Shown here: one piece after another, positions 40,850-52,919 of the stretch
Layout: every line of letters begins with the position of its first letter
Numbering within the stretch: position 1 is the first letter of the stretch
NCBI GenBank assembly: GCA_023376005.1
Contig: CM042152.1
Coordinates: 79,785,417-79,849,416 of the forward strand
Length of the DNA stretch: 64,000 nucleotides
Source of the DNA: Doryteuthis pealeii
Lineage: Eukaryota; Mollusca; Cephalopoda; Myopsida; Loliginidae
Reading direction: 5' to 3'
Notes under the pieces: model-generated
Database searches by the model: none
What the model was told of the DNA's origin: nothing
What the model saw: only the letters and a program-made list of their open reading frames with translations
Program-made: the position numbers and the translations under genes

Positions 40850-40850
<1 letters not shown>
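40370..40850. repeat. Inverted repeat with degraded hammerhead-like cores
   Basis: AAACTTGATGTTTATTGTC at 40373 and GACAATAAACATCAAGTTTC at 40801 are inverted; ATTTCCATCATTGGAGTAAG at 40738 pairs with 40434. Cores read TTGAAGAT and CTGAAGAT with GGTCTAATAAG, but they lack key bases. Confidence 0.6.
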
Positions 40851-40892
<42 letters not shown>

Positions 40893-41405
40893 AAAACTCC
40901 AACATTAAATCTGCAATTGGAAACAATTAAATACAGATGGATGAAAAAGATTTTTAAAAATTTCATCCATTCTGGCTAAACAAGAAACTGGATACCCAAC
41001 ACTGGCAATAAAAATGTAGAGATAAAAAATGTGGGGGTTAGTAACACCTAAAAAAAAAAACACTGACCATCCCACTTCAAACAAATAACTCCCAAATCTA
41101 ACTGAAAATTCATCAGCCAGGTGCCCACACATGATACACACACATATATATATACACAAAACTTAAAAAAAAACAAACTCCCTAACATATATATCAGAAC
41201 ATTTCAAATGAATTTAACTAAAAGATGTTTTTCACTGAACAGATGGACTTGCCACTTTTAATACATTTCTCTGCCCAGACTATCATGGCTTGTCAAACAC
41301 TTAGAAAACTTTAAAAAAACTATCTAAAAACAATTCTTTTTACGATAACCTAAGGTTGAAACTAGTTGAGGAAAATAAATAAAATAAAATAAATATTCCT
41401 GTTTG

Positions 41406-41408
<3 letters not shown>

Positions 41409-41484
<76 letters not shown>
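41409..41484. repeat. (AT)n microsatellite
   Basis: About 37 AT units. It borders the hammerhead-bearing repeat that follows. Confidence 0.95.
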
Positions 41485-41487
<3 letters not shown>

Positions 41488-41701
41488 GTAAGATGAGGAA
41501 ATTAATCTGACAATATGTGGAGAAAATTTCACATGTTCCTATCATTAATTTTTGCTTTCACATACAGTAATCACATCATCAACATTCAACTATAAACGGC
41601 ACTCAACTAATGGTAACAAACCTTTTTTCCACACATTTTCCAAATTCAACGCATACAAAACATCCATCATCTTTTATCCACATAAAGCCTTTTTTCCTCT
41701 C

Positions 41702-41763
41702 ATTTCACAGTCCTGATGAAGGTTTCCATTGTAAACTGAAATATTCGAACATCGACTATAAAT
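41702..41763 (+). ncRNA. Type I hammerhead ribozyme motif
   Basis: CTGATGA (41713-41719), helix II AGGTTT/AAACT with a one-base bulge, GAAA (41738-41741), helix III ATATT/AACAT with one mismatch, cleavage predicted after C41753. Helix I pairs GTC/GAC and ATTT/AAAT across a loop. The same family is at 49386-49450. Confidence 0.65.
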
Positions 41764-41864
41764 TTCCATCCATCATAACATCCCGTGTTTGTTTGTAAAT
41801 TTTCTCCACACATATAATAATTTCATACAATGACAGTTATTTACACAGTAGCATTGCAACCAAC

Positions 41865-42257
41865 AAAACCTTCATCAGATGATGACTCTGAGTTCAGGCA
41901 TGGTTTTGGGGCCGAAGCATCATTACCACTAACCTAGAGTGCCCCAGCAGTATCTCACAATACCACCAGACTTTGTCGGTTTGATGTCACAATATAGGAC
42001 TGCCATATCTACGCTGATGCGGTTAGAGCTTTCTCCTGGATCTTTTTTATGTATTTCCTCTTGTCTGGTGGAGAAAGTCCAAGTTTAGACAAAATTAAGG
42101 TTGAGTTGGTAATAAATCCCCGGCATCTGGTTCGATAGGAAATACATCTGTTATCCATCCGTTTCTGACGCATTGTTCACGTAGGTCTTCATATTTTTCC
42201 AACTTACGATGATGTGCATAGTCAAGATATTTTTCAAATGGAACTGTCAATTCAACG

Positions 42258-42265
<8 letters not shown>
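41865..42265 (-). pseudogene. LINE C-terminal fragment
   Basis: The minus frame reads IIVELTVPFEKYLDYAHHRK, then LEKYEDLREQCVRNGWITDV, the post-RT domain seen in RT proteins of molluscan and schistosome LINEs. Later parts are frameshifted. Confidence 0.7.
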
Positions 42266-42297
<32 letters not shown>

Positions 42298-42304
42298 CAA
42301 AGTA

Positions 42305-42526
42305 AGTCGTCGTCGGGGTGGCCTAAAGTCGGTATCAGCCAATCAGCGAGGGAGTCTAACCCCTTTTCACTACTAGACCAAGGAGATTATTTTAGTGTCT
42401 GAGGTGGAGCGCCACACCTACCATCAGCTCCTTACTTTACAGCACAGATCCCTGTGCTACTCATACACTGAGTTGGTGAGGACCGGTATCGAACTAGGAA
42501 CCTCTACTGACTGAGCTAACCCTGCC

Positions 42527-42528
<2 letters not shown>
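42305..42528 (-). repeat. SINE-A copy
   Basis: Tail GTCGGGGTGGCCTAAAGTCG at 42311; shortened head near 42520. AT and CA tracts flank both sides (42262-42294; 42531-42570). Confidence 0.8.
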
Positions 42529-42558
<30 letters not shown>

Positions 42559-42959
42559 CACACACACACTCTGTAGTTGTGTGTGTATGTGTGACAACAG
42601 ATTTAGATAGACAGTAGGAAAGTGACTTTATTTTAACTAAAGCCTTAAAAAGATCTTTCAAATATTTACCAAGCTTTGCTTTTTATTTCACAGGATTAAA
42701 CACAGAGAGAGAGAGAGAGAGAGAGAGTTGCTGTATGAACATTGTTACATCAAAAGGCTGAAATGAAGGTAGGAGTAAATTGTGTTATGTAACTTTTTTT
42801 ATGAACAAAGAATTACTGTTCACCTAAAAACCAAACATTCAAACTTCTATCTTTTCATATAGATTTAAACACTCTGACATTAGCACCACCCTGTCATCAG
42901 GGTTTAAAATATACTTATTGTATTCCTTGCAAGTCATTAGACCCCCCCCCATCTCCACA

Positions 42960-43285
42960 AAAAAGAGGTGTCCTTGGTATGACACCAAACTGCAGCTGAT
43001 GGTGAGGCTCCAGCTCTGGGGAGTGTGGAGTACCCCTTCATTGCCATTACTCCCAGGTCCAATCTGACCTGTTGTGGTAGTACCTGTTAGGGTCCTATCT
43101 ATGGGTCAAATAGATTTGTGTACAAATTATTTATATTAGGAATACTTGACATCACTGTGTACAAAAATCTCTTCAGAAACTACACAAAATATTTAAATTA
43201 AACATATAATGAATGCAATTCCCTAACCTCTAGGCATTGAATAACTCCAGATAGGTTGACATGCCATTAAAATCAATCAATCTGG
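42960..43285 (-). repeat. Element C fragment joined to a 44-bp-unit relative
   Basis: 42960-43115 is element C (GGTGAGGCTCCAG, GTTAGGGTCCTATCTATGGG). 43126-43285 resembles the flank of the 44-bp minisatellite (AGGAATACTTGA; TTGACATGCCATTAAAATCA). Confidence 0.6.
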
Positions 43286-43375
43286 CACTAGTAGGAAATA
43301 CATGACTATTTCAACAAAGGATATTAGGTTATGCCAGTTTCCTAAATGGAGGATTATTTATCTAAAAAATCAGCA

Positions 43376-43965
43376 GCCCTGTCAGCTGGGGCTTTAGAAT
43401 ACACCAACTGCACTTCTGCAGAGGGGTAAGATCCCCAATGGGGCCACCTGTTGGCCGTGGGGGTGTGTGTGTGTGACCCGTGATGGAATCCTGGTAGATG
43501 AGCAATCCATGACATGCAACTCTATTATGGCCCTTACTTAAGCTAAATGGTCCCCCCTCTGATCAATCGGCTAGTCATGTCAAGCCCTAGCATCTACATG
43601 ATTGTCCCAAACCTATTGCCCTTATGGCAAGTCCCAATCCTTTTTATCATATGGGTGCTAGAAAGTGGTGGCTGAGGGTCTTATTGTCTTCAGTATTTTG
43701 TTAAACTCTATTTGATGGTGAGGTTCCAGTACTAGAGGTCTGGGAATGTGGAGCACCCCTTCATCACCATTGTTTCCTGGTCCACCTGACCCGGAGTGGT
43801 AGTATCTGTTAGGGTTTCATCTATGGGTTAAATAAAAATTTGTTTACAAAAAATAAAAAATTGAGTTTAAAAAATTTTCTTCCAAAATATCACTACAAAT
43901 CTTCCAAGACTTGGACGGCATTAAATGACCCACCGAGGTTGATATACCATAAAACAAAACAAAAC
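43376..43965 (-). repeat. Element C copy, nearly full
   Basis: GCCCTGTCAGCTGGGGCTTT to GGTTGATATACCATAAAAC. Confidence 0.85.
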
Positions 43966-43984
43966 AAACAAACAAGCAAGCAGG

Positions 43985-44460
43985 TATCCCATCATGGTGT
44001 AATGGTTAGCAAGTTCATCTCATAGATCTATAACTACTGATCCACCCTACTATTTACCCATAGCTGCAGGGAGAATAGTTGGATGCACACCTTTCCCAAG
44101 GGTATTAGCGTTATATGAAATGTAAACAGCTTTGTCCAGGATTTGAACTCGAATTGACGAGTCCATTTCTTATGACTTAACCAATTACATCATACACTTC
44201 CGGATTGGCTTGAAGGGAGCCACAGCCAAAAGAAGGTAGGAAAATAAGTTCGACCAATTTAGTAAGAGTCATTCCTATCTTGTTTGAGCCAAGAACTTTT
44301 CTTCTGCAACCTCCCCCTCCTTTACTTATATTCTCTAAGCCCCCCCCCCGTTAAAACCATTGTTCATGTCCCATGTCATTTTTTTTGTCCTCGTTGGATG
44401 CTCGATATTTGTGACCTTGTGTCATATCCTACTCATGGAAAACGGATTGGGTAAATATCT
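43985..44460. repeat. SINE-B pieces in both orientations
   Basis: A plus head (ATGGTGTAATGGTTAGC) at 43996, a minus copy 44035-44205 with head at 44205, and a plus tail at 44410-44460. Confidence 0.6.
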
Positions 44461-44837
44461 ACCTAAAAAAAAATTGGCATTTAAAATTCCAGCATTTCAT
44501 TAATTACACTTGACATTGATGTGAAATTTTCAATTCCACAAGGAAGGCTATTATGTTGGGGAATGATTGTGCTGCACCGCCTTTCCACTTGGAAACCGCC
44601 CTAATAATATCATTTTTTAATTGTAATTCCACTAGAAATAATAAAATTCTGTTTTCTTTGGGTTAGAAGAATTTATTTTGATTGATTATTTTTTTTTGGT
44701 GGTGGGGGGGGGGTTACTTATTTGTGGGAAATACTAAATCCATTGCAGAAATAGCTACAAGCAAGATGACACGTTCAAAAAAGGCTAAAGAATATATCAG
44801 CCTAAAAGTAGACATAAAACCAACAGGGATAGTAGAA

Positions 44838-44945
44838 GTAAAGTCAGCAAGGTAGCCTATTGTCAGTATTAGCTGAACAGTGAGAGAGTCTATCCCTTTT
44901 CACTAGTGCTAGACCAGGGAAATTGTTTGCACATCAGGTTGAATT
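44838..44945 (-). repeat. SINE-A tail fragment
   Basis: AGCAAGGTAGCCTATTGTCA to TAGACCAGGGAAATTG. Confidence 0.7.
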
Positions 44946-44953
44946 TATGAAAA

Positions 44954-44956
<3 letters not shown>

Positions 44957-44990
<34 letters not shown>

Positions 44991-45823
44991 CATGTTCAAA
45001 AAGGGACATAACTCCTATTTTGTTTACATGTCTTATCTCCCTTAGATTGATTATTTTCCTTAACCTCTGAACGAATTTCTATGGTTACTTGAAAGTGCTA
45101 TTTTTACTATCTCGTATGTTTTCACATCCGGGTATTTGGAAGTAAAAATAAACACTGGATTTTCTGTCCAATATCTTTAAAAATATTTTTTCTTGGAAGT
45201 GTAGCCAAAAAGACTTTTTTAAATTGAAATATTTATTTAGAAAGGGAGAGAATTTGGTCCCTTTTGTCATCCATAGTTGAAATTGACGATTTTTTTAAAT
45301 TTATAAAAATCTTGGAAAATATGCAGCACATGATTGCATATTTTTTAACTCAGATTTTTTCAAAGATAAAATTCAGAGTTATCTTTTGTTAAATTTTTAT
45401 GTTAGTCACAGATAGTGACAGACATTTAGAACTGACCTTGAAATTTTTAATTTTTAAAATTTTTCTTTTAAACTACGAAAAAAACAAACAATGCTACATG
45501 ATTTATTTTTTGAGTTTTAGGGTATTGATTTTATATCTTTTTTTATTTTTCTATATATTCTTCATGATATGATCTTTCAGAAAATGTAAAAATTAGGGAC
45601 TGGGAATTTTTTTCTTCAAATGGTCAAAGGCTCACATTTCCGAATTAATAAAAATATATTCTTTGAAGTTTCTTTAATAAAATAAGCTAATCGTTATAAA
45701 ATTAAGTCATTGAAGATAATTTGGTGAAAATTTAATTAAAATTGGACAATTCCCTGATTTTTGGTAATTGTTTTTAAGATTAAGAAATAAAAACAAACTA
45801 TTATCTCCCTTGGCAAATATTGA

Positions 45824-45865
<42 letters not shown>
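44957..45865. other. AT-rich block between two AT tracts, unassigned
   Basis: Between AT runs at 44957-44990 and 45827-45865. The left part has AAAAAGGGACATAACTCC and TCTTATCTCCCTTAG. It looks like one insertion unit of about 840 bp, but I find no ends or coding frame. Confidence 0.35.
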
Positions 45866-45866
<1 letters not shown>

Positions 45867-46132
45867 GTACTGTTTTTTTCAAAGCACAGAAATAAACATG
45901 GAAAAAAAAGAAATTTATAACTTACCTTCTCTGCTTGATACTTGTTTCAAAGCTATGTTATTATTTGTTATTAATTGTATAAATTATTGTTGGTGATGCT
46001 AAATAATGCTAATGGTTTATTTAGTAAGATTTAAATAATTAAAAATATTTTTAACATAGAGGCAAACATGATTTAGAATTTTAAAAATATTCTATCTATT
46101 TAAAGCATTTTATTATGTTATCACTGGTTTCA

Positions 46133-46429
46133 TCTATATATATATAAAAGATAGTTGTATGTATTCCAGATGAAACTACGAAAATAAAAAAAATTAACAA
46201 TAAAGTAAATATATATGCATATTAAATATCAACAGTTCCTGCTTTTTGTGTAAAAATTATGAAGATTTGATTTATATTCAAAGATGTTTAAGAATTAAAA
46301 TAAACATAGAATTAAAATTGAAATTCTACTTAAAAATGTCCAGTATTTGTAAATCTTAAAAGTAAACAAATCAGTACACCAAAGTTTTTTTCTCCCTCTA
46401 CCAAGTTGATGCTGGGTAGCCACTTCTAG
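46133..46429 (+). mobile_element. Helitron-like element, AAGGGCAGTTG family copy 3
   Basis: TCTATATATATATAAAAG start; GATGCTGGGTAGCCACTTCT end followed by AG and T. The body is collinear with 37190-37472. Confidence 0.55.
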
Positions 46430-46667
46430 TAATTAAAGCTAAGAGGAAGAAACTGAAGAAAGAAATAATATCTGAAATAATTTAAATTGATGTTGGCCAA
46501 CTATTTACTTGGATATCAATTTCAGATATTTAAATCAATCTTTTATTTGATGAGAATTCGCAGTCCAAATTTCTTGCAGAGAAATGGCCTATATTTGAAT
46601 TGAGAAAATTAGTCTCCTGAGATCAAATTAGAATTTATATTTGACATATGTAAGTAAAGTGCAAGTA

Positions 46668-46914
46668 AAGTCGTTGGGGCGACCTACTGTCGGTATCAGC
46701 CATGCAGCGAAGGAGTCTATCGCCTTTTCACTAGCACTAGACCAAGGAGATTATTTTAGCGTCTGAGGTGGAGCACCACACCTACCATCAGCTCCTTACT
46801 TTACGGCACAGATCCCAGTGTTACTCATACGCTGAGTTGGCGAGGGTGGATATCGAAATAGGAACCTTGTAATTTTAGTCGAACGCTCTACCGACTGAGC
46901 TAACCCGTCCCTTT
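46668..46914 (-). repeat. SINE-A copy, full
   Basis: TCGTTGGGGCGACCTACTG tail; GGGTTAGCTCAGTCGGTAG head on the minus strand at about 46910. Confidence 0.85.
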
Positions 46915-46984
46915 ACATACTGACATATGTACTTATATATTATATATATAATATATATATATATAGGGGAGTAAAATGAGGAAA

Positions 46985-47570
46985 TCATTGCGGCATGTCA
47001 ACCCATTGGGTTATTTTATGCTGAAGATGTTTTTGTTTTATTCATTTTTGATGGGTATTCAATTTTTTTTTACTCAGTTTTTTTAAACACATTTAAAAAA
47101 ATGTTTTTCTATTTAACCCATAGATAGGACCCTAATAGGTACTACCACTCCAGGTCAGGGTGGACCTGGAGTAATGTCAATGAAGGGGTACTCCACATTT
47201 CCCAGAGATCCAGAATTGGAACTTCATCAAATAGTTTACCATCATAGCCGGGATATTAAGTCCTCAGCCACCACCTTCTAGCACATATATGATAAAAAAT
47301 AGAAAGGTTTGGGACAATCATATAGGTGCTGGGGCTTGACATGACCAGTTGATTGATCAGAGGGGGCCTCTCTGACTGTCCATCTAGCTTAAGTAAGGGC
47401 CAAAGTGGAGTGTTGCATATAATTAAATACTCTGCCACCAGGGTTCTATCTTTAAGCATCACAGGTCACCACCCATGGCCAACAGGTGGCCCCATTGGTG
47501 GAAGGGTGTCATACCCCTCTGCAGAGGTGCAGTCGGTTTATTCTAAAGCCCCAGCTGACAGGACTAATCA
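46985..47570 (+). repeat. Element C copy, nearly full
   Basis: GGCATGTCAACCCATTGGG to AAGCCCCAGCTGACAGG. Confidence 0.85.
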
Positions 47571-47851
47571 ATGAGAAGAATAACAATTCTTACCCAAGAA
47601 ATAGTGCATAGCATGATGTTTATTTCTTTTGTGTAGATTTATAAAATATCTAACTGACCACCTGTCTTCTCTTGAAGTGATATAATATTTCTCCTAAGGA
47701 CTGAGGGATGGATGATTTTGGGTTGCAGGCCAGATCCTGTTTTAAGCCAATGGTCTTCGATGCTTATATTACAATGATACCAAAGAAAGTGCTCAATTTG
47801 AAGAATTGGCGGAGGCATGAGCCTTTATAATTACCCCTGACAGTACCTTAA

Positions 47852-48093
47852 AGTCATCGGGGTGGCCTAAAGTCGGTATCAGCCAATCAGCGAGGGAATC
47901 TATCCCCTTTTCACTAGTGCTAGACCAAGGAGATTATTTTAGCATCTGAAGTGGAGCGTCACACCTACCATCAGCTCTTTACTTTACTGCACAGATCCCT
48001 GTGCTACTCATGAGTTAGCGAGGACCAGTATCGAACTAGGAACCTTGTGGTTTCTAGCAGAACGCTCTACCGACTGAGCTAACCCGGCCCTAA
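47852..48093 (-). repeat. SINE-A copy, full
   Basis: GTCATCGGGGTGGCCTAAAG tail, GGGCCGGGTTAGCTCAGTC head on the minus strand. Confidence 0.85.
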
Positions 48094-48304
48094 AATCACC
48101 TATTTTCGTGTTGATCTTATTATCTTTTATGATAGATTTCAATGCGTAGATTAAAATGATACCAAAGAAATTCCTCAATTTTCAGAATTGATGGAAATAT
48201 GAGGATTCAAAGGTCCCTCAATTTATGCCTTAAAGAGGACCTATTTTTGTGCCAATTTTAGGTGTTGATTTTATTGTATTTTCTGATATATTTCTATGTG
48301 TAGA

Positions 48305-48311
48305 GAGAATG

Positions 48312-48362
<51 letters not shown>
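48305..48362. repeat. (GA)n microsatellite
   Basis: Purine-rich tract. The Ser/Leu-rich minus frame over it is not a gene. Confidence 0.95.
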
Positions 48363-48668
48363 GATAGATAGAGATGCAAAATTGGTGCAAAAGAAAGTGC
48401 TCAATTCCAAAAATTGTGGAGATATGAGCTTTAACCCTTCTTGACAATATCTTAAAAGCCAAAAAGCCAATCATTAAAAATTTAAATATAAAATTTGAAA
48501 CTGGAATTTTTGTTTCTTTATCAAATAAGATAAATGTTCAAATATGATTGGAGCTTTTTTCTTTCTTCTCTTTTGTTGTAATTTCTTTCTTCTAATGTTG
48601 ATTATTCCATAGACATGAAATAAATGGTTTGCTTTTCAGGATATATCTGTGAGTGCAGTGTCTTTGAG

Positions 48669-48703
48669 AAGAGAGAGAGAGAGTGAAGAAGAGAAAGAAA
48701 GAG

Positions 48704-48749
<46 letters not shown>

Positions 48750-48750
48750 G

Positions 48751-48809
<59 letters not shown>

Positions 48810-48894
48810 CAGAGAGAGAGAGAAAGCAAGCGAGAGAGGAAGAGAGAGAGAGAGAGTGAAGAAGAGAAAGAGATAGATAGATAGAGAGAAATCA

Positions 48895-48929
<35 letters not shown>

Positions 48930-48930
48930 T
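48669..48930. repeat. (GA)n-rich tract, 260 bp
   Basis: Imperfect GA, GAAA and GATA units. Both strands give long low-complexity frames. Confidence 0.95.
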
Positions 48931-49311
48931 TAGTTGAATGAAAATGTCATATGTAATGGGGCGGGTGGGAAAACTAAATCCGGAATAGGATTCTGAATTT
49001 TCAGTCGAGTTGAATGAAGCAACCTGCGTGGCATTTGTGATGGGGGTCACATTTTATTTGACTGGATATGTTTTTTGTCCCTCCCCCCACCCCTGTGCTA
49101 ATTGAACCCTTTTAGATTTGATACCAGAATGTTTCCTATAATATGATAGTGTTTGTAACATGAGAAATATACTTTTGCTTTTCATGTAATAGGTTTTATC
49201 ATTGTTTGTCCATACTTCAGCTGTCCCATTGGAAGGAAATCTGACTCAATAGACACTTGACTTTTGAACTGACTTTACAAGTTTCATGCATTGAAAAGCA
49301 TCGGATATTGG

Positions 49312-49345
<34 letters not shown>

Positions 49346-49385
49346 AGAAAATGTAGAACAAACACGGGATGTTATAATGGATGGA

Positions 49386-49450
49386 AATTTATTAGTCGAT
49401 GTTCAAACATTTCGGTTTACAAATGAAACCTTCTTCAGGACAATGAAATT
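49386..49450 (-). ncRNA. Type I hammerhead ribozyme motif
   Basis: Minus strand: CTGAAGA (49438-49432), helix II GGTTT/AAACC, GAAA (49413-49410), helix III ATGTT/AACAT, cleavage predicted after C49398. Helix I pairs GTC/GAC and AATTT/AAATT across a 4x4 loop. One extra A at the base of helix II is the only oddity. Confidence 0.7.
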
Positions 49451-49554
49451 ATTCAAGGATAAAAAAGGATTTATGTAGATAAAGATGATGGATGGTTTGA
49501 ATCTCATTCAAACCATCCATCATCTTTTATCTACGTCCTTTTTAAAAAGTGAGA

Positions 49555-49735
49555 ATGGGTGATGTGGGTGTGCCTAATATGCAGTCTGGAGAGTCCAACT
49601 TCTTCTTTTCTGTTTTTTCTGTGGCTGTCGGCCACTCATTGATGGTATCTTGTATATCATTGAGCTTATTGTGAATTTGATCATCCCATGATTTTTGCCA
49701 TTTGTCATTTATATATTTGTTGATGCCTGGTTTTA
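49555..49735 (-). pseudogene. LINE RNase H-like fragment
   Basis: The minus frame reads INKYINDKWQKSWDDQIHNK, then LNDIQDTINEWP, like the C-terminal RNase H region of jockey/I-type LINEs. The frame breaks before the final LRIGHT-like motif. Confidence 0.6.
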
Positions 49736-49751
49736 AATCTATATATGGGAT

Positions 49752-50022
49752 TTTTGGAGGCGTGTGGTCTAATGTTTAGAGTCGTAGGAAATGGACTCGA
49801 GTTCAATTCCTGGATTGCATTTGCATTTCATATGGCCCTAATACCCTTAGGAATGTATGAATCCAATTCTACCTCCAGCTATGGGCAAATAGCAGAGCAG
49901 ACTGGGCTCTTTAACCCTGGCTAGGTAACCAGTCTAGGAGAAGGAAAACTCTGAATTCAAACCTGTTAAACTCTGTTTAAGAAATTTACCTGCTCATGTG
50001 GAAGGGTTGGTGATATATATAT
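49752..50022 (+). repeat. SINE-B copy, full
   Basis: GCGTGTGGTCTAATGTTTAG head, GAGTTCAATTCCTGG B box, body, and an AT tail at 50013-50034. Confidence 0.85.
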
Positions 50023-50553
50023 ATATATATATATGGGATTTTTGTGTTAGCTATGTCTGTCAGAAGTGCTTTTTTTCCCACTTCATCTTCCCTTTCATTT
50101 CTTTGTATACCAATGTGACTTTGTATCCAGGTAAGTATTATGCTATAATTTTTGGAGAGAGGGAATGCAAACAGCCTCGTACAGGATTTGAACTCTTGTC
50201 ATTGAGTCCATTTTCTACAATGATGAACATTTGTTGTTAATTGGTTGGTTTTATGGCATGTCAACCCTTGTTGGTTTATTTAATGCTTATGAAATGCTCT
50301 TTATTTTCTTTGAAAGCAATTATATGGTTTCATGTAAGTATTCCTATTTAACAGTAATAATCTTAGTAAAAAATTATAACTTCAAGTAACTATTCATAAT
50401 ACAAAATAATTTATACAGTTCATGGTTTCAAAATTGTACAAATAATAATTTGCAAGCAATTATATGGCTGGATAATTTTACTTATGAAATCAGTTAAATA
50501 GTAATGGTTTCCAATTATATACGGTACATAAATGTATATTCACAATTTTTACC

Positions 50554-51130
50554 GCCCTGTCGGTGGGGCATTAGAATGCACCGACTGCACCTCTGCAGAG
50601 GGGTAAGACTCCCCCAATGGGGCCACCTGTTGGCCGTGGGTGGCGACCCGTGATGCTTAAGGATAGAGCCCAGGTAGATGAGCAGTTCATGACATGCAAT
50701 ACTCCACTTTGGCCCTATCTTGTGCTAGATGGGCGGTCGGAGAGGCCCCCTCCAATCAATCGGCTGGTCACGTCAAGCCCTAGCACCTATATGATTTTCC
50801 CAACCCTATTGCCCTTATGGCAAGCCCCAACTCCTTTTTATCATATGGGTGCTAGAAGGCGGTGGCTGCGGGTCTACATGTCCTGGGAATGACGTTAAAC
50901 TCTATCTGATGGTAAGGTTCCAGTTTTGGAGGTTTGGGGAATGTGGAGCACCTCTTCATCACCATTGCTCCCAGGTCCACTCTGACCCGGAGTGGTAGTA
51001 CCTGTTAGGGTCCCATCTATAGGTTAAATAGAAAAATGTATTTATAAAAAAATTGTATTATCCATTAAGAATTTATTTATTTCAAAACTTTATCGGCATT
51101 AAATTACCCACTGAGGTTGATATGCCATAC
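50554..51130 (-). repeat. Element C copy, nearly full
   Basis: GCCCTGTCGGTGGGGCATTA to GAGGTTGATATGCCATA; directly abuts a LINE fragment. Confidence 0.85.
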
Positions 51131-51612
51131 ACTAGCATGTCCATGTATTGGCTTCCACAGGAGAATGTTGCTTATGAGTTCGTCCTTGCTCCTCCAACAG
51201 TGTCCAGCATGCCTTGTCCGTCTCACTCTGATGGTTTGTGAGATGGGGGAGCAGGTGGCCGTACAGCTGCTTCCTTGTGGGTGCTGTTTCTATGACTTGT
51301 TCAAGACCGCACGCAGCATTCTGCAGCTCCCATCTAACTTATTCTCAAGGTGCCTCGTTAGGGTCCAAGTGTTCAGCCATACAGCAGCTCTGATACAACC
51401 ACAGCTTGGAAGAATTGTCGCTTTAACTTGTCAGTGAGATCAGATTTCCATATGACTGATAATCTGTTTATAGCCGACCATGCCTTCCCTATTCGTGTAT
51501 TAATATCGCTTTCTGTGGATGAGATATTACTACCTAGGTATGTGAATTGTTCTACTGGCTTTAGAGGCTTACCGTCGAGTGTGAAGATGTCTCCTTTCGA
51601 AAGTAAGGTCTC
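51130..51612 (-). pseudogene. LINE reverse-transcriptase C-terminal fragment
   Basis: Minus frame: TLLSKGDIFTLDGKPLKPVE, then FTYLGSNISSTESDINTRIG and FFQAVVVSELLYG. This is the typical end of the RT domain of RTE/R-type LINEs. The frame breaks near 51373; matching words (SPISQTI, TRHAGHCWRSKDELIS) continue in other frames. Confidence 0.8.
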
Positions 51613-51834
51613 CAAAATGCTGGGAAAAATAAGTATTAGCACTATGTGAAATGGGTTTTGTACATCTGATAAGATTAAATATGTAAAGAGTTAAAATTCC
51701 AAACCCTGCTTGTGCCTTGTTGTGAACATCATGACCAATGATGAGGGTTTGGCCAAGTCCACCAAACCTCAATTTGCATAAAGGTGTATAGTTCAATTAT
51801 TTAGATCATTAAATATATGTCCTCATTTGAATTG

Positions 51835-52115
51835 CCCTGTTGGCTGGAGCTGTAGAATTCACCAACTGCACCTCTGTAGAGGGGTAAGATGCCCCCAATA
51901 AAGCCACCTGTTGGCTGTAGGTGGCGACCTGTGATGCTTAAGGATGAAATCCTAGTGGCTGAGCAGTCCATGACATGCAAAACTCTATTTTTTCGCCCTT
52001 ACTTAGGCTAGAGAGGCAGTCAGAGAGACCCCCTACAATCAATCAGCTAGTCACATCAAACCCTAGTATCTATATGATTGTCACAACCCTATTGCTCTTA
52101 TTTAACATATTGAAC
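51835..52115 (-). repeat. Element C fragment
   Basis: GCCCTGTTGGCTGGAGCTGT to CCTATTGCTCTTATT. Confidence 0.75.
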
Positions 52116-52200
52116 TATTTTTCATTAGCTCTTAAGTAAACATATCAAATGTTGTAATAATTAAATTATCATAGTCTGGTATATCCACAGGTCCTGCTAG
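52116..52200 (+). mobile_element. Helitron-like 3' end
   Basis: Ends GGTATATCCACAGGTCCTG then CTAG followed by T. It is the plus-strand version of the end seen at 17342. Confidence 0.5.
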
Positions 52201-52348
52201 TTATCTTATATTAACGATCTTTATGACATCAAAACCAATGATTATTAACTCTTAACTAATTTCTAAAATAATAAGGATTTTAAAGACAAAAATAGATGGT
52301 TTGTTTAAAACTGTATATAAAGCCATTATGACTGCTACTACTATTATT

Positions 52349-52570
52349 GGACCATATGACCTTTAGGCACCCCTTTTTGATCTCGATTAAGAAAGGACAT
52401 GTTTTTCATTTACACCGTCAATATCCAGTTGTTTTAACAGACGATTTTTAGATTTTTTTTTTAATTATAAAACTAACCCCTAACAAGCAACTGGATATTG
52501 ACGGTTTAAATGAAAAACATGTCCTTTCTTAATCGAGATCAAAAAAGGGTGCCTAAAGGTAATATGGTCC
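52349..52570. mobile_element. MITE F copy 2, exact 8-bp target duplication
   Basis: Ends GGACCATATGACCTTTAGGC and its inverse. Flanks CTATTATT on both sides (52341-52348, 52571-52578). hAT-like by its 8-bp duplication. Confidence 0.85.
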
Positions 52571-52919
52571 CTATTATTTTAAAGTGATCAAAATTTGAAT
52601 AGTATTTCTCGGATATATTATACTATTATTACTATTTTGTTTTAAAGTGGTCAAAATTTGAATAGTATTAATCAGATGTATCATTATTATTGTTAATAAT
52701 AATAATTATAATATCTTTTTCAGCTAGTATATTAGGTCTGAGACCTGTCAGCTGTTCCTTATAAACATTCATCTTAATTCCACAGAATATTTATAATTTT
52801 CAGATTATCTAACATTGCCTTAAAGAGTTTAGAGATGGGGAATTCACTATTGATGATGGTAGTTTATTCCATGTATTTACCACTAATAGTAGTAGTTGTA
52901 GTAGTATTACTACTTCAAG

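Noticed and set aside
48602..48895. 97-residue Ser/Leu-rich frame
   Set aside because: It is the translation of a CT/GA microsatellite, open on both strands for compositional reasons.
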